Shown here: piece by piece, positions 18,201 to 26,399 of the stretch | Position numbering within the stretch: position 1 is the stretch's first letter | Layout of the letters: the number at the start of each line of letters is the position of its first letter | Assembly (NCBI RefSeq): GCF_000427445.1 | Contig: NZ_KE386496.1 | Span: 930,001 to 994,000 of the forward strand | Length of the DNA stretch: 64,000 nucleotides | Source of the DNA: Methylocapsa acidiphila B2 | GTDB taxonomy: Bacteria; Pseudomonadota; Alphaproteobacteria; Rhizobiales; Beijerinckiaceae | Reading direction: 5' to 3' | The notes under the pieces: generated by a model | Database searches by the model: none | What the model saw: only the letters and a program-made list of their open reading frames with translations | What the model was told of the DNA's origin: nothing | Program-made: the position numbers and the translations under genes

Positions 18201-18293
18201 CGGCAAAACCTATGCGTTGAAGCAAAGCGGCGCAGGCCCCGGGCGTGGCGTTCGTCGTTCGCTCGGTGCGTCATGACGCGAGGCGATATTTGT

Positions 18294-18370
18294 TGGCGAC
18301 CCCGGCAGGGCTCGAACCTGCGACCTGCCGCTTAGAAGGCGGCTGCTCTATCCAGCTGAGCTACGGGGCC
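18294..18370 (-). tRNA. tRNA-Arg (anticodon TCT)
   Basis: 77-nt cloverleaf on the minus strand. Acceptor GGCCCCG pairs with CGGGGTC; D-arm GCTCAGCTGGATAGAGC; anticodon stem-loop GCCGC-CTTCTAA-GCGGC gives TCT; T-arm GCAGGTTCGAGCCCTGC; CCA is encoded. Reads AGA codons, which are rare in this GC-rich genome. Confidence 0.95.
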
Positions 18371-18391
18371 AAGCCTTCGCCCGCCAAAAGC

Positions 18392-18697
18392 TCAATGGGT
18401 CCATTGGCCGAGGCGAGTGGATTTGAAATTATCCGAATAGGACAAGATCTTGCGGGCGACCAACTGATGCTCCTCGACGCGATAGGCCAAGCCGTTTCGC
18501 TCGGCATAGGCGATCGCCTCTTCCTTGTCGCCGAAACGCAGACGAACCTGGCTTTTCATGTCGCCGGAACCGGTCCAGCCCATGAGAGGATCGATCCGGC
18601 GAGGCTCCTCCGGCTCGAATTCAAGAATCCAGTCTCTGGCTTTAGCCGAGCCGGATTGGGTTGCGGTTTTGGCGGGGCGGTAAATCCGTGCGGTCAT
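18392..18697 (-). CDS. NDUFS4-like complex I accessory subunit
   Basis: Alphaproteobacterial homologue of mitochondrial NDUFS4 (ETC complex I subunit conserved region), a peripheral subunit that stabilises the NADH-dehydrogenase module. 101 residues: TARIYRPAKTATQSG at the N terminus, MGWTGSGDMKSQVRLRF in the middle, and KSTRLGQWTH at the C terminus. ATG 18697 starts the conserved MTARIY; an upstream frame extension is not conserved. Located between two tRNA genes, well away from any nuo operon in this window. Confidence 0.92.
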   Translation of the reverse strand: MTARIYRPAKTATQSGSAKARDWILEFEPEEPRRIDPLMGWTGSGDMKSQVRLRFGDKEEAIAYAERNGLAYRVEEHQLVARKILSYSDNFKSTRLGQWTH

Positions 18698-18763
18698 TGC
18701 GGCATCCAAGACTTCGTGCAAGGCCTCGATCAATCTATCGCGACGCGCTTCGCATGGCTGGGA

Positions 18764-18840
18764 TGGTCGGGGCAGCAGGATTCGAACCTGCGACCTGAAG
18801 TACCCAAAACTTCCGCGCTACCAGACTGCGCTATACCCCG
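18764..18840 (-). tRNA. tRNA-Pro (anticodon TGG)
   Basis: 77-nt cloverleaf on the minus strand. Acceptor CGGGGTA/TGCCCCG, anticodon stem-loop GAAGT-TTTGGGT-ACTTC giving TGG, T-arm GCAGGTTCGAATCCTGC, discriminator A, encoded CCA. Its position next to DUF192 and cold-shock genes is common in Hyphomicrobiales. Confidence 0.95.
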
Positions 18841-18931
18841 CGTCGCATGGACGGCGTTTTGTCGTCGCGCCTCTCGCTATCACGGGGGCGCCGGGCAAAC
18901 AAGTTCGGCGGCGCGCGGAGACGGGTTCGCC

Positions 18932-19456
18932 TCACTTGCCGAATTCCGGACTGCGCAGCAGGTCGCCGGGCTTCAGCCCGATCCTTGCCGCCACGCCGGC
19001 GTTGACTTCGAGAACGGCGAAGACCGGGCCACCGGAGGGGATGATCTTTTCCGATAGCGGCTCGGCATTTTCAGCGACGCTGACCACCCCGCCGCTCCTG
19101 CCGATAAAAATCATGTCGAGCGGCAGATAGGTATTCTTCATCCACATCGCCACGGGGCGCTCGGTCTCGAAAATAAACAACATTCCCCGATCCTGCGGCA
19201 GAAACCGGCGAAACATCAGCCCGCGCTGGCGTTCCTGCTCGGTGCGCATGACCTCGACCTTGAATTCATGCGGGCCGCTCGCCGTGGCGAAAGAAGCGGT
19301 CTCAAGCCCACGGTCGGGGCCGTCCGAGGCCTGCGCCCATAGCGCGCCGGCCGAAAGAAACGTCCCCAACGATGCGCCAAAGACGGCAAAAGCGAGAAAG
19401 GCGAGCCGTGCGGCCGTCGCCGCCTTGCGTCTCCGTCCAAAGGCTATCTCGGTCAA
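18932..19456 (-). CDS. DUF192 family exported protein
   Basis: 174 residues. Residues 1-42 look like a signal peptide with a twin-arginine-like RRRK start, a hydrophobic core (AARLAFLAFAVFGASLG) and ALWAQA cleavage. The DUF192 domain follows: ERQRGLMFRRFLPQDRGMLF, MWMKNTYLPLDMIFI, AVLEVNAGVAARIGLKPGD. The family forms a small beta barrel; its function is unknown. Confidence 0.88.
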   Translation of the reverse strand: MTEIAFGRRRKAATAARLAFLAFAVFGASLGTFLSAGALWAQASDGPDRGLETASFATASGPHEFKVEVMRTEQERQRGLMFRRFLPQDRGMLFIFETERPVAMWMKNTYLPLDMIFIGRSGGVVSVAENAEPLSEKIIPSGGPVFAVLEVNAGVAARIGLKPGDLLRSPEFGK

Positions 19457-19586
19457 ATCGAAGGCCCTTCATCCTGTCCTGATCGCGGAGCCTAAAGATA
19501 CGAGCAACGCGATCCGGCGTCACCTTCGCTCGACACGTCGTCCTCCCCTAGCCCGCTCATAACGCGATGAAAAAGCGGCGGCAGTT

Positions 19587-20183
19587 TCAATGCGCAACCG
19601 GCCCGGCGGCGTTAAGCAGGCGCACTTCAGCCGCCATGAGGCCTTTTGGGCCATCGCCAAAACGCGCGAGCAAGCTTTCGCCCGGCTGCAATTCGCCAAT
19701 TCCATAATGGCGCAGCGTTTCCATGTGGATAAATATATCCTGCGTTCCTTCGCCGCGCGTCAAGAAGCCGAAGCCGCGCGTGCGATTGAACCACTTCACC
19801 ACGACGATCTCGAAGCCGCCTGCGGAGGAGACCTGAGCGTGCGTGCGCGGCGCGCGCCATTCGGTTGGCGCGGGGACGCGCGACGCCTCGAGCGAGATAA
19901 TCTTCAAGGCCTGTAAGCCTTTAGCCCGGCGGACAGCCTCGCAGACGATTCGCATGCCCTCCTGCGCCGTCTCGAAGCCGTCCTTACGCAGGACGGTGGC
20001 GTGCAAAAGCACGTCCGGCCCGCCGTCGTCCGGCACAATGAAGCCGTATCCTTTGCCGCCGTCGAACCATTTCACCTGGCCGGAAATTTCGACGAGCTCC
20101 AAAGCTTCGACGCGCGACGAAAAGGCCGCGAAATCAAGCCGAAGCGATGCGGGAATTTTGTCGTCCAAGGACGCCTCCCTCAA
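19587..20183 (-). CDS. Second cold-shock protein with two CSD domains
   Basis: 198 residues. First CSD around residues 33-95 (GQVKWFDGGKGYGFIVP, DVLLHATVL), second around 125-190 (VVVKWFNRTRGFGFLTR, DIFIHMETL). In both domains RNP1 is slightly altered (KGYGFI and RGFGFL) compared with the copy at 5580-6236, and the linker is not proline-rich, so the two are separate subfamilies rather than recent duplicates. Downstream neighbour DUF192 is on the same strand, 130 nt away. Confidence 0.92.
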   Translation of the reverse strand: MREASLDDKIPASLRLDFAAFSSRVEALELVEISGQVKWFDGGKGYGFIVPDDGGPDVLLHATVLRKDGFETAQEGMRIVCEAVRRAKGLQALKIISLEASRVPAPTEWRAPRTHAQVSSAGGFEIVVVKWFNRTRGFGFLTRGEGTQDIFIHMETLRHYGIGELQPGESLLARFGDGPKGLMAAEVRLLNAAGPVAH

Positions 20184-20315
20184 TGCGCACGCGTGGCTTC
20201 CAAAACCGCCTCAAGCCTGTCGCGTCGGCGACGAATCACGCTACGGCGGGCATTTCAACATGAGAATAACATTCACTTGTCACGACAAAAGCGGCCAAAG
20301 AAGAGGAACTTGTGG

Positions 20316-20456
20316 ATGAATGAAAAAATGACGGCGCTGTGTCGTTGCGGCGACTCTTGCGCTCGACCAACTGTTGAGGAGTCCTGGGAAAATATTTCGT
20401 GCGGCGGCCTCGTATTCGATGCCCGCAGAGCCCTCTCGCGTATGATTTGGCGCTGA
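20316..20456 (+). CDS. Possible cysteine-rich microprotein, 46 residues
   Basis: ATG 20316 is preceded at a good distance by GAGGA, and the frame ends one base before the convergent cobB stop. The product has four cysteines (positions 9, 11, 15 and 29; CRCGDSC then SCGG) that could bind zinc. No homologue is recognised, and a chance frame cannot be excluded. Confidence 0.3.
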   Translation: MNEKMTALCRCGDSCARPTVEESWENISCGGLVFDARRALSRMIWR

Positions 20457-21215
20457 TCAGGACGCGAAAGGCTCCAAAATATCGCCAATATCGCCGCGCA
20501 ATACGAGGTCAGCCTCGGAATCGAGGGGGGTCGCCTCTCCATTGACGATCACCAATCGCGCATTGTGTGATTTCGCCAGCGATGGATAGGAAGCCGCCGG
20601 ATAAACAATCAACGATGAGCCGATCGCCAAAAAAAGATCGCACGCAACCGTCGCCTCATGGGCGCGGCGCATCGCCTCGGCCGGCATGGGTTGTCCAAAA
20701 GAGATCGTCGCCGATTTAACCGGCCCGCCGCAGGCCGAGCATAGGGGCGCGGCGCCGGTCGCCTCGAAGCCGCGCCTTATGTCGACGAGCTCATGCCGCA
20801 ATCCGCAGGAAAGGCAGGAGGCATAGGTTCCATTCCCATGCAGCTCGACAATGCGGTCGTCAGGCGTTCCAGAACATTGATGCAAATTGTCGATGTTTTG
20901 CGTGATGATCGCCGTCGCCTTGCCGCTGGCGACGAGATTGGCGAGGGCGTAATGGCCGCGTCCCGGTTGCGCTTGGGCATAGATGTCGTCGAGCGCGAAT
21001 TTGCGCCGCCAAGCCTCCTCCCGCATGAGTTCGCTTGAAACAAAAACGTCGAAATCGATCGGCTTGTATTTGAGCCAGGGCGAGTTCGTCGAACGAAAGT
21101 CAGGCACGCCGCATTCCGTCGATATGCCTGCGCCTGTAAAGGCCACGATCCTCGACGCTTGATCTATCGCGCGGGCCAACGCCGCGCGGGCCTCGTCGAC
21201 ATGCGTCAAAATCAC
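20457..21215 (-). CDS. cobB: NAD-dependent protein deacylase, sirtuin
   Basis: Removes acetyl or succinyl groups from lysines using NAD. Sir2 motifs: FTGAGISTECGVPDFRS, TQNIDNLHQCSG, catalytic His in ELHGN; zinc ligands CLSC and CSAC; GSSLIVYPAA and VNGEATPLDSEADL for NAD binding. I chose GTG at 21215 because GGAGA lies 9 nt upstream; the frame continues further upstream but without conserved sequence and would leave little room for the divergent neighbour. 252 residues. Confidence 0.92.
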   Translation of the reverse strand: MILTHVDEARAALARAIDQASRIVAFTGAGISTECGVPDFRSTNSPWLKYKPIDFDVFVSSELMREEAWRRKFALDDIYAQAQPGRGHYALANLVASGKATAIITQNIDNLHQCSGTPDDRIVELHGNGTYASCLSCGLRHELVDIRRGFEATGAAPLCSACGGPVKSATISFGQPMPAEAMRRAHEATVACDLFLAIGSSLIVYPAASYPSLAKSHNARLVIVNGEATPLDSEADLVLRGDIGDILEPFAS

Positions 21216-21499
21216 CTGTGATTCTCCATCAGATCCGAATTTCCGCAGAGCCGCGACCAGCTGGCTCACGAAAATCCGCACGACGCCGCCAGAAAGCAAT
21301 CTCGGTGAAATTAGGTGATCCGCCGGCAGGCGCAAAAGTTAGCGATCCGCCATTTGCCGCGCAAATCGCTCCTGACGAGACGATTGCGGCGGCATTAGCG
21401 CGGAAAAATTGGCCGTCGCCGAACGTTGCTAGACAGACTGTCGATGAAAATTGTATCAGCGCTTTGATCTCCCTCATAGGAACCAGGTTAAGCCCACCC

Positions 21500-22675
21500 A
21501 TGGTCCGAAGCCTTTCTTTTTCCATTCGGCTGGCCGCGATAATCGTCTTGCTCGGCCTCATTGTGTTCTTTGAGCTCAAGCATCCTGTCCCCAGTTTCCG
21601 TCTGGCCACATTCGTTTTTGTTTTCCTGCTTCTCGCCGACGCAGCTTCTTTGGCGCGGGGGAAGACGCGCGACCTTCTACTCATTCTCACGTCCTTGGCT
21701 TTTGGACTCAGTCTCGTCGAGGCCGGGGCGAATATGTTGGAGCCGAAAAACGGGATCGAGATGACCCGAGGTTGGTCAGTGCAGCAGCCCATCGTCGGCT
21801 GGGGACCAGAGCGTATGGGCAGCTTCCATGCCAAGAAATGGAATCCTACAACCGGCGAGTCGATCTATGAGGCCGATTATACGATCGACGCCAATTTATT
21901 GCGGGCGACGAAATCCTGCGAGTCGGGACCGACGGTCGTCTTTTTCGGGTGCTCCTTCACCTTCGGCGACGGCGTGGCCGACGCCCAGACTTTGCCGCAA
22001 GCCTTCGCCGACGCATTCGACGGCAAGTTGCGGGTCCTCAACCTCGGCTTCACCGGCTATGGGCCTCAGCAATTCCTGCGCGAGATGGAGACCGGCCTTT
22101 TCGACCGAGTCATAGGCCCGAAACCAAAGCTTTTCGTCTTCCTGACCGCGCCCTGGCATGCGGAGCGAACCGCCTGCAAATCCTATTGGACCGCCCATGC
22201 GCCCCTCTATGCGCTGGAGAACGGCAAGATCGTCTTCAAGGGCTCGTGCAATGAAGGGGCGCGCCTGTGGCTGCGCGAATGGCTCGAGAACACGGCTTTG
22301 TATCGGGTTGCGATCGAGCCTTATCGGCACAGGCTCACGCATGACGACGTCGAGCTCTATATTCGGATCCTGCTCGCGGCCGTCGACCTCGCCAAGGAAA
22401 AATATGGAGCGCCGACGCTCGTTCCATATCTCAGGGTCGAGGACGGATATCTCGCGGGAACGGGCTTCGACGACGACATGATCATCGAGCGCCTGACGAA
22501 AGGCGGGGCCGAGGTGGTGGACGCGTCGCTTGCGACGGAAAAGGCCGCGGGGGCTCTCATAGCGATCAACGGCGACGGCCATCCGACACCCTTCGCAAAT
22601 CGCGTTCGCGCCTCATTGGTAAAGGATTATGTCGAGCGGCATATGACCTCCATCCTTGCGTCTCGCCCGGATTGA
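21500..22675 (+). CDS. Membrane-anchored SGNH/GDSL hydrolase-like protein, copy 1
   Basis: 391 residues. Three hydrophobic segments (about residues 8-25, 32-50 and 56-75) precede a large domain with an SGNH layout: block I FFGCSFTFGDG around residue 148, block II GFTGYGPQQFL, and the catalytic Asp-His pair in NGDGHPTPFAN near residue 365. Block I has Cys where GDS is usual; the Ser is kept. Such proteins esterify or de-esterify surface glycans. ATG 21500 makes it match its tandem paralogue in length; the frame runs open well upstream of 21500, but that stretch is the divergent promoter region. About 50 nt before the second copy. Confidence 0.78.
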   Translation: MVRSLSFSIRLAAIIVLLGLIVFFELKHPVPSFRLATFVFVFLLLADAASLARGKTRDLLLILTSLAFGLSLVEAGANMLEPKNGIEMTRGWSVQQPIVGWGPERMGSFHAKKWNPTTGESIYEADYTIDANLLRATKSCESGPTVVFFGCSFTFGDGVADAQTLPQAFADAFDGKLRVLNLGFTGYGPQQFLREMETGLFDRVIGPKPKLFVFLTAPWHAERTACKSYWTAHAPLYALENGKIVFKGSCNEGARLWLREWLENTALYRVAIEPYRHRLTHDDVELYIRILLAAVDLAKEKYGAPTLVPYLRVEDGYLAGTGFDDDMIIERLTKGGAEVVDASLATEKAAGALIAINGDGHPTPFANRVRASLVKDYVERHMTSILASRPD

Positions 22676-22727
22676 CTCGAGCCGCTGGCTCTCATCAGAC
22701 GCCTAAACCAAAGAGATCTGTTCGCCT

Positions 22728-23900
22728 ATGACTAGAACGCTTTTCCTCGCCCTCCGCCTCGTGGCAATGCCGATCCTGATCGCGTTCGTCATAGTGATCG
22801 AGACGCATCACTCTCCCAATTATTTCCGCCTGCTCAGCTTTGTCCTCGTTCTTTTCCTGTTGATTGATCTGGCTTCGCTCGCGCGCGGGAAATTACGCGA
22901 TCTGCTCCTGATAGCCGTCTCGCTCGCTTTCGGCGCAAGCGTCATCGAAGGGATCGCCTATCTCATCGAGCCGAAACAGATCATTGTGTCGACGGATGGC
23001 TATACGGTTCGCCGGCCGGTGATCGGCTGGGGACCCGAACATCCTGGGCGCTTCCATTCTGAGAAGATTGACCCGAGCACAGGCGCCACGATCTACAGCG
23101 TCGACTACACAATCGACGCCAATCTCCTGCGCCGGACTGACTCGAACGAAGCAGATCCCGCGATTGTATTCTTCGGCGATTCCATGACCTTTGGACTGGG
23201 GGTGAACGACGCGGACACCTTGCCGCAAGCACTCGCCGATAGTCTCGACCGCAAGAACCGCGTTCTCAATCTAGCCTTCGGCGGCTATGGACCGCAGCAG
23301 TTTCTGCGCGAACTCGAAACCGGGATTTTCGATCCGGTTATTGGGCGGCAACCTAAACTGTTCATTTTCATGACGTCGCCTTGGCACGCCGAACGATCGG
23401 CATGCAAGGTTTCATGGGTACTGCTTGCGCCGCGCTATGAGGTCGAGAACGGCCACGTCCAATTCAAAGGCTCCTGCTACGAAGGCGGGAGGCTCGCGCT
23501 GCAGGAATGGCTTTGGAATTCTGCAGCCTATCGCGTATCGATGTCGGCGCTTCGGTCAAAACTCAGCCATGACGACATCGAGACCTATATTCAGATCACG
23601 CTCGCGGCGGTGCGCCTCGCCAAGGAGAAATATGGCGTGGACACGGTCGTGCCTTTCGTACGAGCTGCGCCAAACTATCTTCCGGGAACAGCCTTCGACA
23701 ATGAGGCGATCATGCAGCGTCTGAAGGACGGCGGAGCGATCGTCATCGACGTCACGCTGGAGAAGGAGGCCGCCGCCGGCGCCGCGATCGCCATCGAAGG
23801 CGACGGACACCCAACTCCGCTCGCCAACCATCTGCGGGCGGAGATGCTGAAATCGCTCATCGCGACGCATGAGCGCGGAGAGCTTCTGTCCCGGCAATAA
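22728..23900 (+). CDS. Membrane-anchored SGNH/GDSL hydrolase-like protein, copy 2
   Basis: 390 residues and collinear with the preceding gene: three N-terminal hydrophobic segments, YTVRRPVIGWGPEHPGRFH, block I FFGDSMTFGLG with the canonical GDS, block II FGGYGPQQFLRELETG, MTSPWHAERSACK, and EGDGHPTPLANH near the C terminus. The strong collinearity indicates a tandem duplication followed by divergence. Its 3' end lies 7 nt from the carbamoyltransferase stop on the other strand. An acyl- or carbamoyl-ester hydrolase or transferase role on an exported substrate is an inference from the fold and the neighbours. Confidence 0.8.
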   Translation: MTRTLFLALRLVAMPILIAFVIVIETHHSPNYFRLLSFVLVLFLLIDLASLARGKLRDLLLIAVSLAFGASVIEGIAYLIEPKQIIVSTDGYTVRRPVIGWGPEHPGRFHSEKIDPSTGATIYSVDYTIDANLLRRTDSNEADPAIVFFGDSMTFGLGVNDADTLPQALADSLDRKNRVLNLAFGGYGPQQFLRELETGIFDPVIGRQPKLFIFMTSPWHAERSACKVSWVLLAPRYEVENGHVQFKGSCYEGGRLALQEWLWNSAAYRVSMSALRSKLSHDDIETYIQITLAAVRLAKEKYGVDTVVPFVRAAPNYLPGTAFDNEAIMQRLKDGGAIVIDVTLEKEAAAGAAIAIEGDGHPTPLANHLRAEMLKSLIATHERGELLSRQ

Positions 23901-23907
23901 CTGCGCG

Positions 23908-25749
23908 TCAATCGAGTTCGAAAGCGCTCTTATAGTCGCGGGCAAGCGCGGGATTTTGATGCTCCTTGTGCAGGATGCAGTTTCCGATGGCGAGAAACTC
24001 GATCTCGGTTCCCATGAAGCAAGCGAATGCGTCCTCGGGCGTGGCGACGATCGGTTCGCCACGCACGTTGAAACTTGTGTTCACCAGCACCGGGCAACCA
24101 GTCAGCTGCTCGAACCGACTGATCAACGCATGATAACGCGGATTGGTCTCGCGGTGGACAGTCTGGATGCGCGCCGAATAATCGACGTGGGTCACAGCGG
24201 GAATGTCCGACCGAGGGACATTTAGCTTGTCAATGCCAAACAAGGCCTGCTCGTCGGTCGACATTTTGCGGCAATGCTCATCTCTGACATTGGCGACGAG
24301 AAGCATATAGGGCGAATCGACGTCGAGCTCGAACCAGTCGGCGACCCGCTCGCGCAAGACCGACGGCGCGAAGGGACGGAAGCTTTCGCGATATTTCACC
24401 TTGAGATTAAGCGCCTTTTGCATGATGGGCGAGCGCGGGTCGCCGAGGATCGAGCGATTCCCAAGTGCGCGCGGGCCAAACTCCATGCGGCCTTGATGCC
24501 AGCCGACCGCCTGCCCGCTTGCAAGCGCCGCGGCCGTCTTTTCAATGAGCGCCTGATCGTCGACCGTGCTGAAGACGGCTCCAGCCGCCTCGAGCCGACG
24601 CTCGATATCCGACTGCGCGTAGGCGGGCCCGAGATAGGAGCCTTGCATCGCGTCCGGGCGTTTGATGATCCTTGTGGCGCCGCCGTCAGGATTTTCGTCG
24701 TGATAGACGGCGAGCGCTGCGCCGAGGGCGCCCCCGGCGTCGCCCGAGGCCGGCTGGACGAAAATATTGTCGAAGCGGCCGTCGCGCAGCGCCTTCCCAT
24801 TGGCGACGCAATTGAGCGCCACGCCGCCGGCGAGACACAGGTTGCGAAGTCCGGTCTCCGCGGCGAGAGCGCGGGTGAGGCGGAGGACCACTTCCTCGGT
24901 CGCCGCCTGGATCGAGGCGGCGAGATCCATGTGCCTCTGCTCGAGCGCTTCATCAGCGCGGCGCGGCGGCCCGCCGAAAAGCGCGTCGAACCGCGGGTCC
25001 GTCATGGTGAGCCCGGTGCAATAGTTAAAATAATCGAGGTTCAGCCGAAATGATCCGTCCGGCTTAACGTCGATGAGATGCTCCAAAATATCCTTGACAT
25101 ATTTCGGCTCGCCATAGGGAGCGAGGCCCATGACTTTATATTCGCCCGAATTAACTTTGAAGCCCGTGTAATAGGTAAACGCGGAGTAGAGTAGCCCGAG
25201 CGAATGCGGGAAATGAATTTCCTTGTGAATGGCGAGCGAGCGACCGTCGCCGATCGCCGCGGAGGTCGTCGTCCATTCGCCGACGCCGTCCATGGTCAGG
25301 ACCAAGGAAGATTCGAAAGGCGAAGGATAATAGGCCGACGCCGCATGCGAAAAATGATGTTCCGAAAATCGGAGCTTGGCTTTCTCGCCCAGTTCCGGCG
25401 AGATCGCGGAAAGTTCGCGGAGAAGAAGATCGCGCTGGAAAAGCTTCTCGCCGATCCACAAAGGCATCGCCTTTCGGAACGATTCGAATCCGCGCGGGGC
25501 GAAGGCCAGATAGGTCTCGATCAGACGCTCAAATTTCAGGAACGGCTTCTCGTAAAAGGCGACGCGATCGACCGACGCTCCTGAGGCCTGCGCCGCCTCT
25601 AGGCAATAGCGGATCGCATGGACCGGAAATCCCGGATCATGCTTTTTGCGGGTGAACCGCTCTTCCTGCGCCGCGGCAACGACCTCGCCGTCGCGCACGA
25701 GGGCGGCGGCGCTGTCATGATAAAAAGCGGAAATGCCGAGAACAAGCAT
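23908..25749 (-). CDS. O-carbamoyltransferase, NodU/CmcH family
   Basis: Transfers a carbamoyl group from carbamoyl phosphate (via carbamoyl-AMP) to a hydroxyl on a sugar, antibiotic or similar substrate. 613 residues. The N-terminal Kae1/ASKHA-like domain contains SAFYHDSAAALVRDG, EERFTRKKHDPGFP, the metal-binding HHFSHAASAYYPSPF, and TMDGVGEWTT; the C-terminal part has GRMEFGPRALGNRSILGDPR, YRESFRPFAPSV and NTSFNVRGEPIV. NodU carbamoylates Nod factors, but no nod genes are present. The ATG at 25749 is preceded by an in-frame TTG; neither has a good Shine-Dalgarno sequence, so translation may be coupled to the small gene ending 10 nt upstream. Confidence 0.93.
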   Translation of the reverse strand: MLVLGISAFYHDSAAALVRDGEVVAAAQEERFTRKKHDPGFPVHAIRYCLEAAQASGASVDRVAFYEKPFLKFERLIETYLAFAPRGFESFRKAMPLWIGEKLFQRDLLLRELSAISPELGEKAKLRFSEHHFSHAASAYYPSPFESSLVLTMDGVGEWTTTSAAIGDGRSLAIHKEIHFPHSLGLLYSAFTYYTGFKVNSGEYKVMGLAPYGEPKYVKDILEHLIDVKPDGSFRLNLDYFNYCTGLTMTDPRFDALFGGPPRRADEALEQRHMDLAASIQAATEEVVLRLTRALAAETGLRNLCLAGGVALNCVANGKALRDGRFDNIFVQPASGDAGGALGAALAVYHDENPDGGATRIIKRPDAMQGSYLGPAYAQSDIERRLEAAGAVFSTVDDQALIEKTAAALASGQAVGWHQGRMEFGPRALGNRSILGDPRSPIMQKALNLKVKYRESFRPFAPSVLRERVADWFELDVDSPYMLLVANVRDEHCRKMSTDEQALFGIDKLNVPRSDIPAVTHVDYSARIQTVHRETNPRYHALISRFEQLTGCPVLVNTSFNVRGEPIVATPEDAFACFMGTEIEFLAIGNCILHKEHQNPALARDYKSAFELD

Positions 25750-25759
25750 CAAGGCGCGC

Positions 25760-25909
25760 TCAAAAGAGCGTGTAAATGAATGGCGCGACGACGGAGCCTT
25801 GGCTCAGCACGAACAAGCCGCCGACGATCAGGAAAAGGATCAGGAGGGGCAACAGCCAGAATTTCTTTCGGGCGCCCAGAAACTCGAAAAGCTCGGCGAA
25901 AATGGACAT
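25760..25909 (-). CDS. DUF5989 family membrane microprotein, 49 residues
   Basis: Short but convincing: ATG 25909 follows GGAGAGCC and the upstream stop TGA, and the product has a soluble start (MSIFAELFEFLGARKK), one transmembrane helix (FWLLPLLILFLIVGGLFVL) and the family ending GSVVAPFIYTLF. Proteins of this family are encoded next to NodU/CmcH-type carbamoyltransferases and SxtJ-like proteins, and resemble the small SxtK of saxitoxin clusters; function unknown. Sits between sxtJ-like and the carbamoyltransferase with gaps of 9 and 10 nt. Confidence 0.88.
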   Translation of the reverse strand: MSIFAELFEFLGARKKFWLLPLLILFLIVGGLFVLSQGSVVAPFIYTLF

Positions 25910-25918
25910 TGGCTCTCC

Positions 25919-26344
25919 TCAGAATTGTTTCGTCAACGTGCCAGGCGCTGGGCCCGGCGGATCGCGCTCGATCCAATAGGATGCGGCGTCCGGCTTGATC
26001 TGGAGGCGCAACAAGTCTTCGCCTTTTTTGCGCAGGAACCAACCCAAGGGCACGATCGCTCCGAAAAACAAGACGCCCATAATGATCGGATTGGCGATCT
26101 TGTTCAGGAGAAAGCCGAGCTTAAACCAGGCGCGATTGAGCGGCGCGAGCCAGCGCGGTCTAACGATCGCCGTCGCAAGAAATAATGCGGCCAAGGCGAG
26201 CAGCGCCCATTTGGGCGATTCGGCGTGGCGCAGCAAGGGCCAAGCGCCGAGGATCGCGAAAATCAGCGCAAAGGTCAGCCCGAATTTACGGTCCGATCCA
26301 AGTGCGACCTTGCGGAAGCTCAGGACAGTTTCGTGTGTTTGCAT
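25919..26344 (-). CDS. SxtJ-like membrane protein
   Basis: 141 residues. Three hydrophobic helices (about 22-40, 46-62 and 82-102) and a cytosolic or periplasmic tail with the family motif SYWIERDPPGP ending LTKQF. It matches the SxtJ family, named from saxitoxin clusters, whose members sit beside O-carbamoyltransferase genes in many bacteria. No biochemical function is known; with the DUF5989 protein it may anchor the carbamoyltransferase at the membrane (inference). First gene of the three-gene minus-strand unit. Confidence 0.82.
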   Translation of the reverse strand: MQTHETVLSFRKVALGSDRKFGLTFALIFAILGAWPLLRHAESPKWALLALAALFLATAIVRPRWLAPLNRAWFKLGFLLNKIANPIIMGVLFFGAIVPLGWFLRKKGEDLLRLQIKPDAASYWIERDPPGPAPGTLTKQF

Positions 26345-26399
26345 GCGATTCCGTCAAATCCATCCGATAGCGTCGCGACGCGTTCTTATGGCGTCAAAC

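Noticed and set aside
21218-21499. N-terminal extension of the first SGNH gene
   Set aside because: The frame is open, but the tandem paralogue starts at the equivalent of 21500, and this stretch must hold the divergent cobB start.
23908-25749. Nodulation gene nodU
   Set aside because: The family is right, but no other nod gene or nod box is present, and the DUF5989/SxtJ neighbours point to the general carbamoyltransferase cassette.
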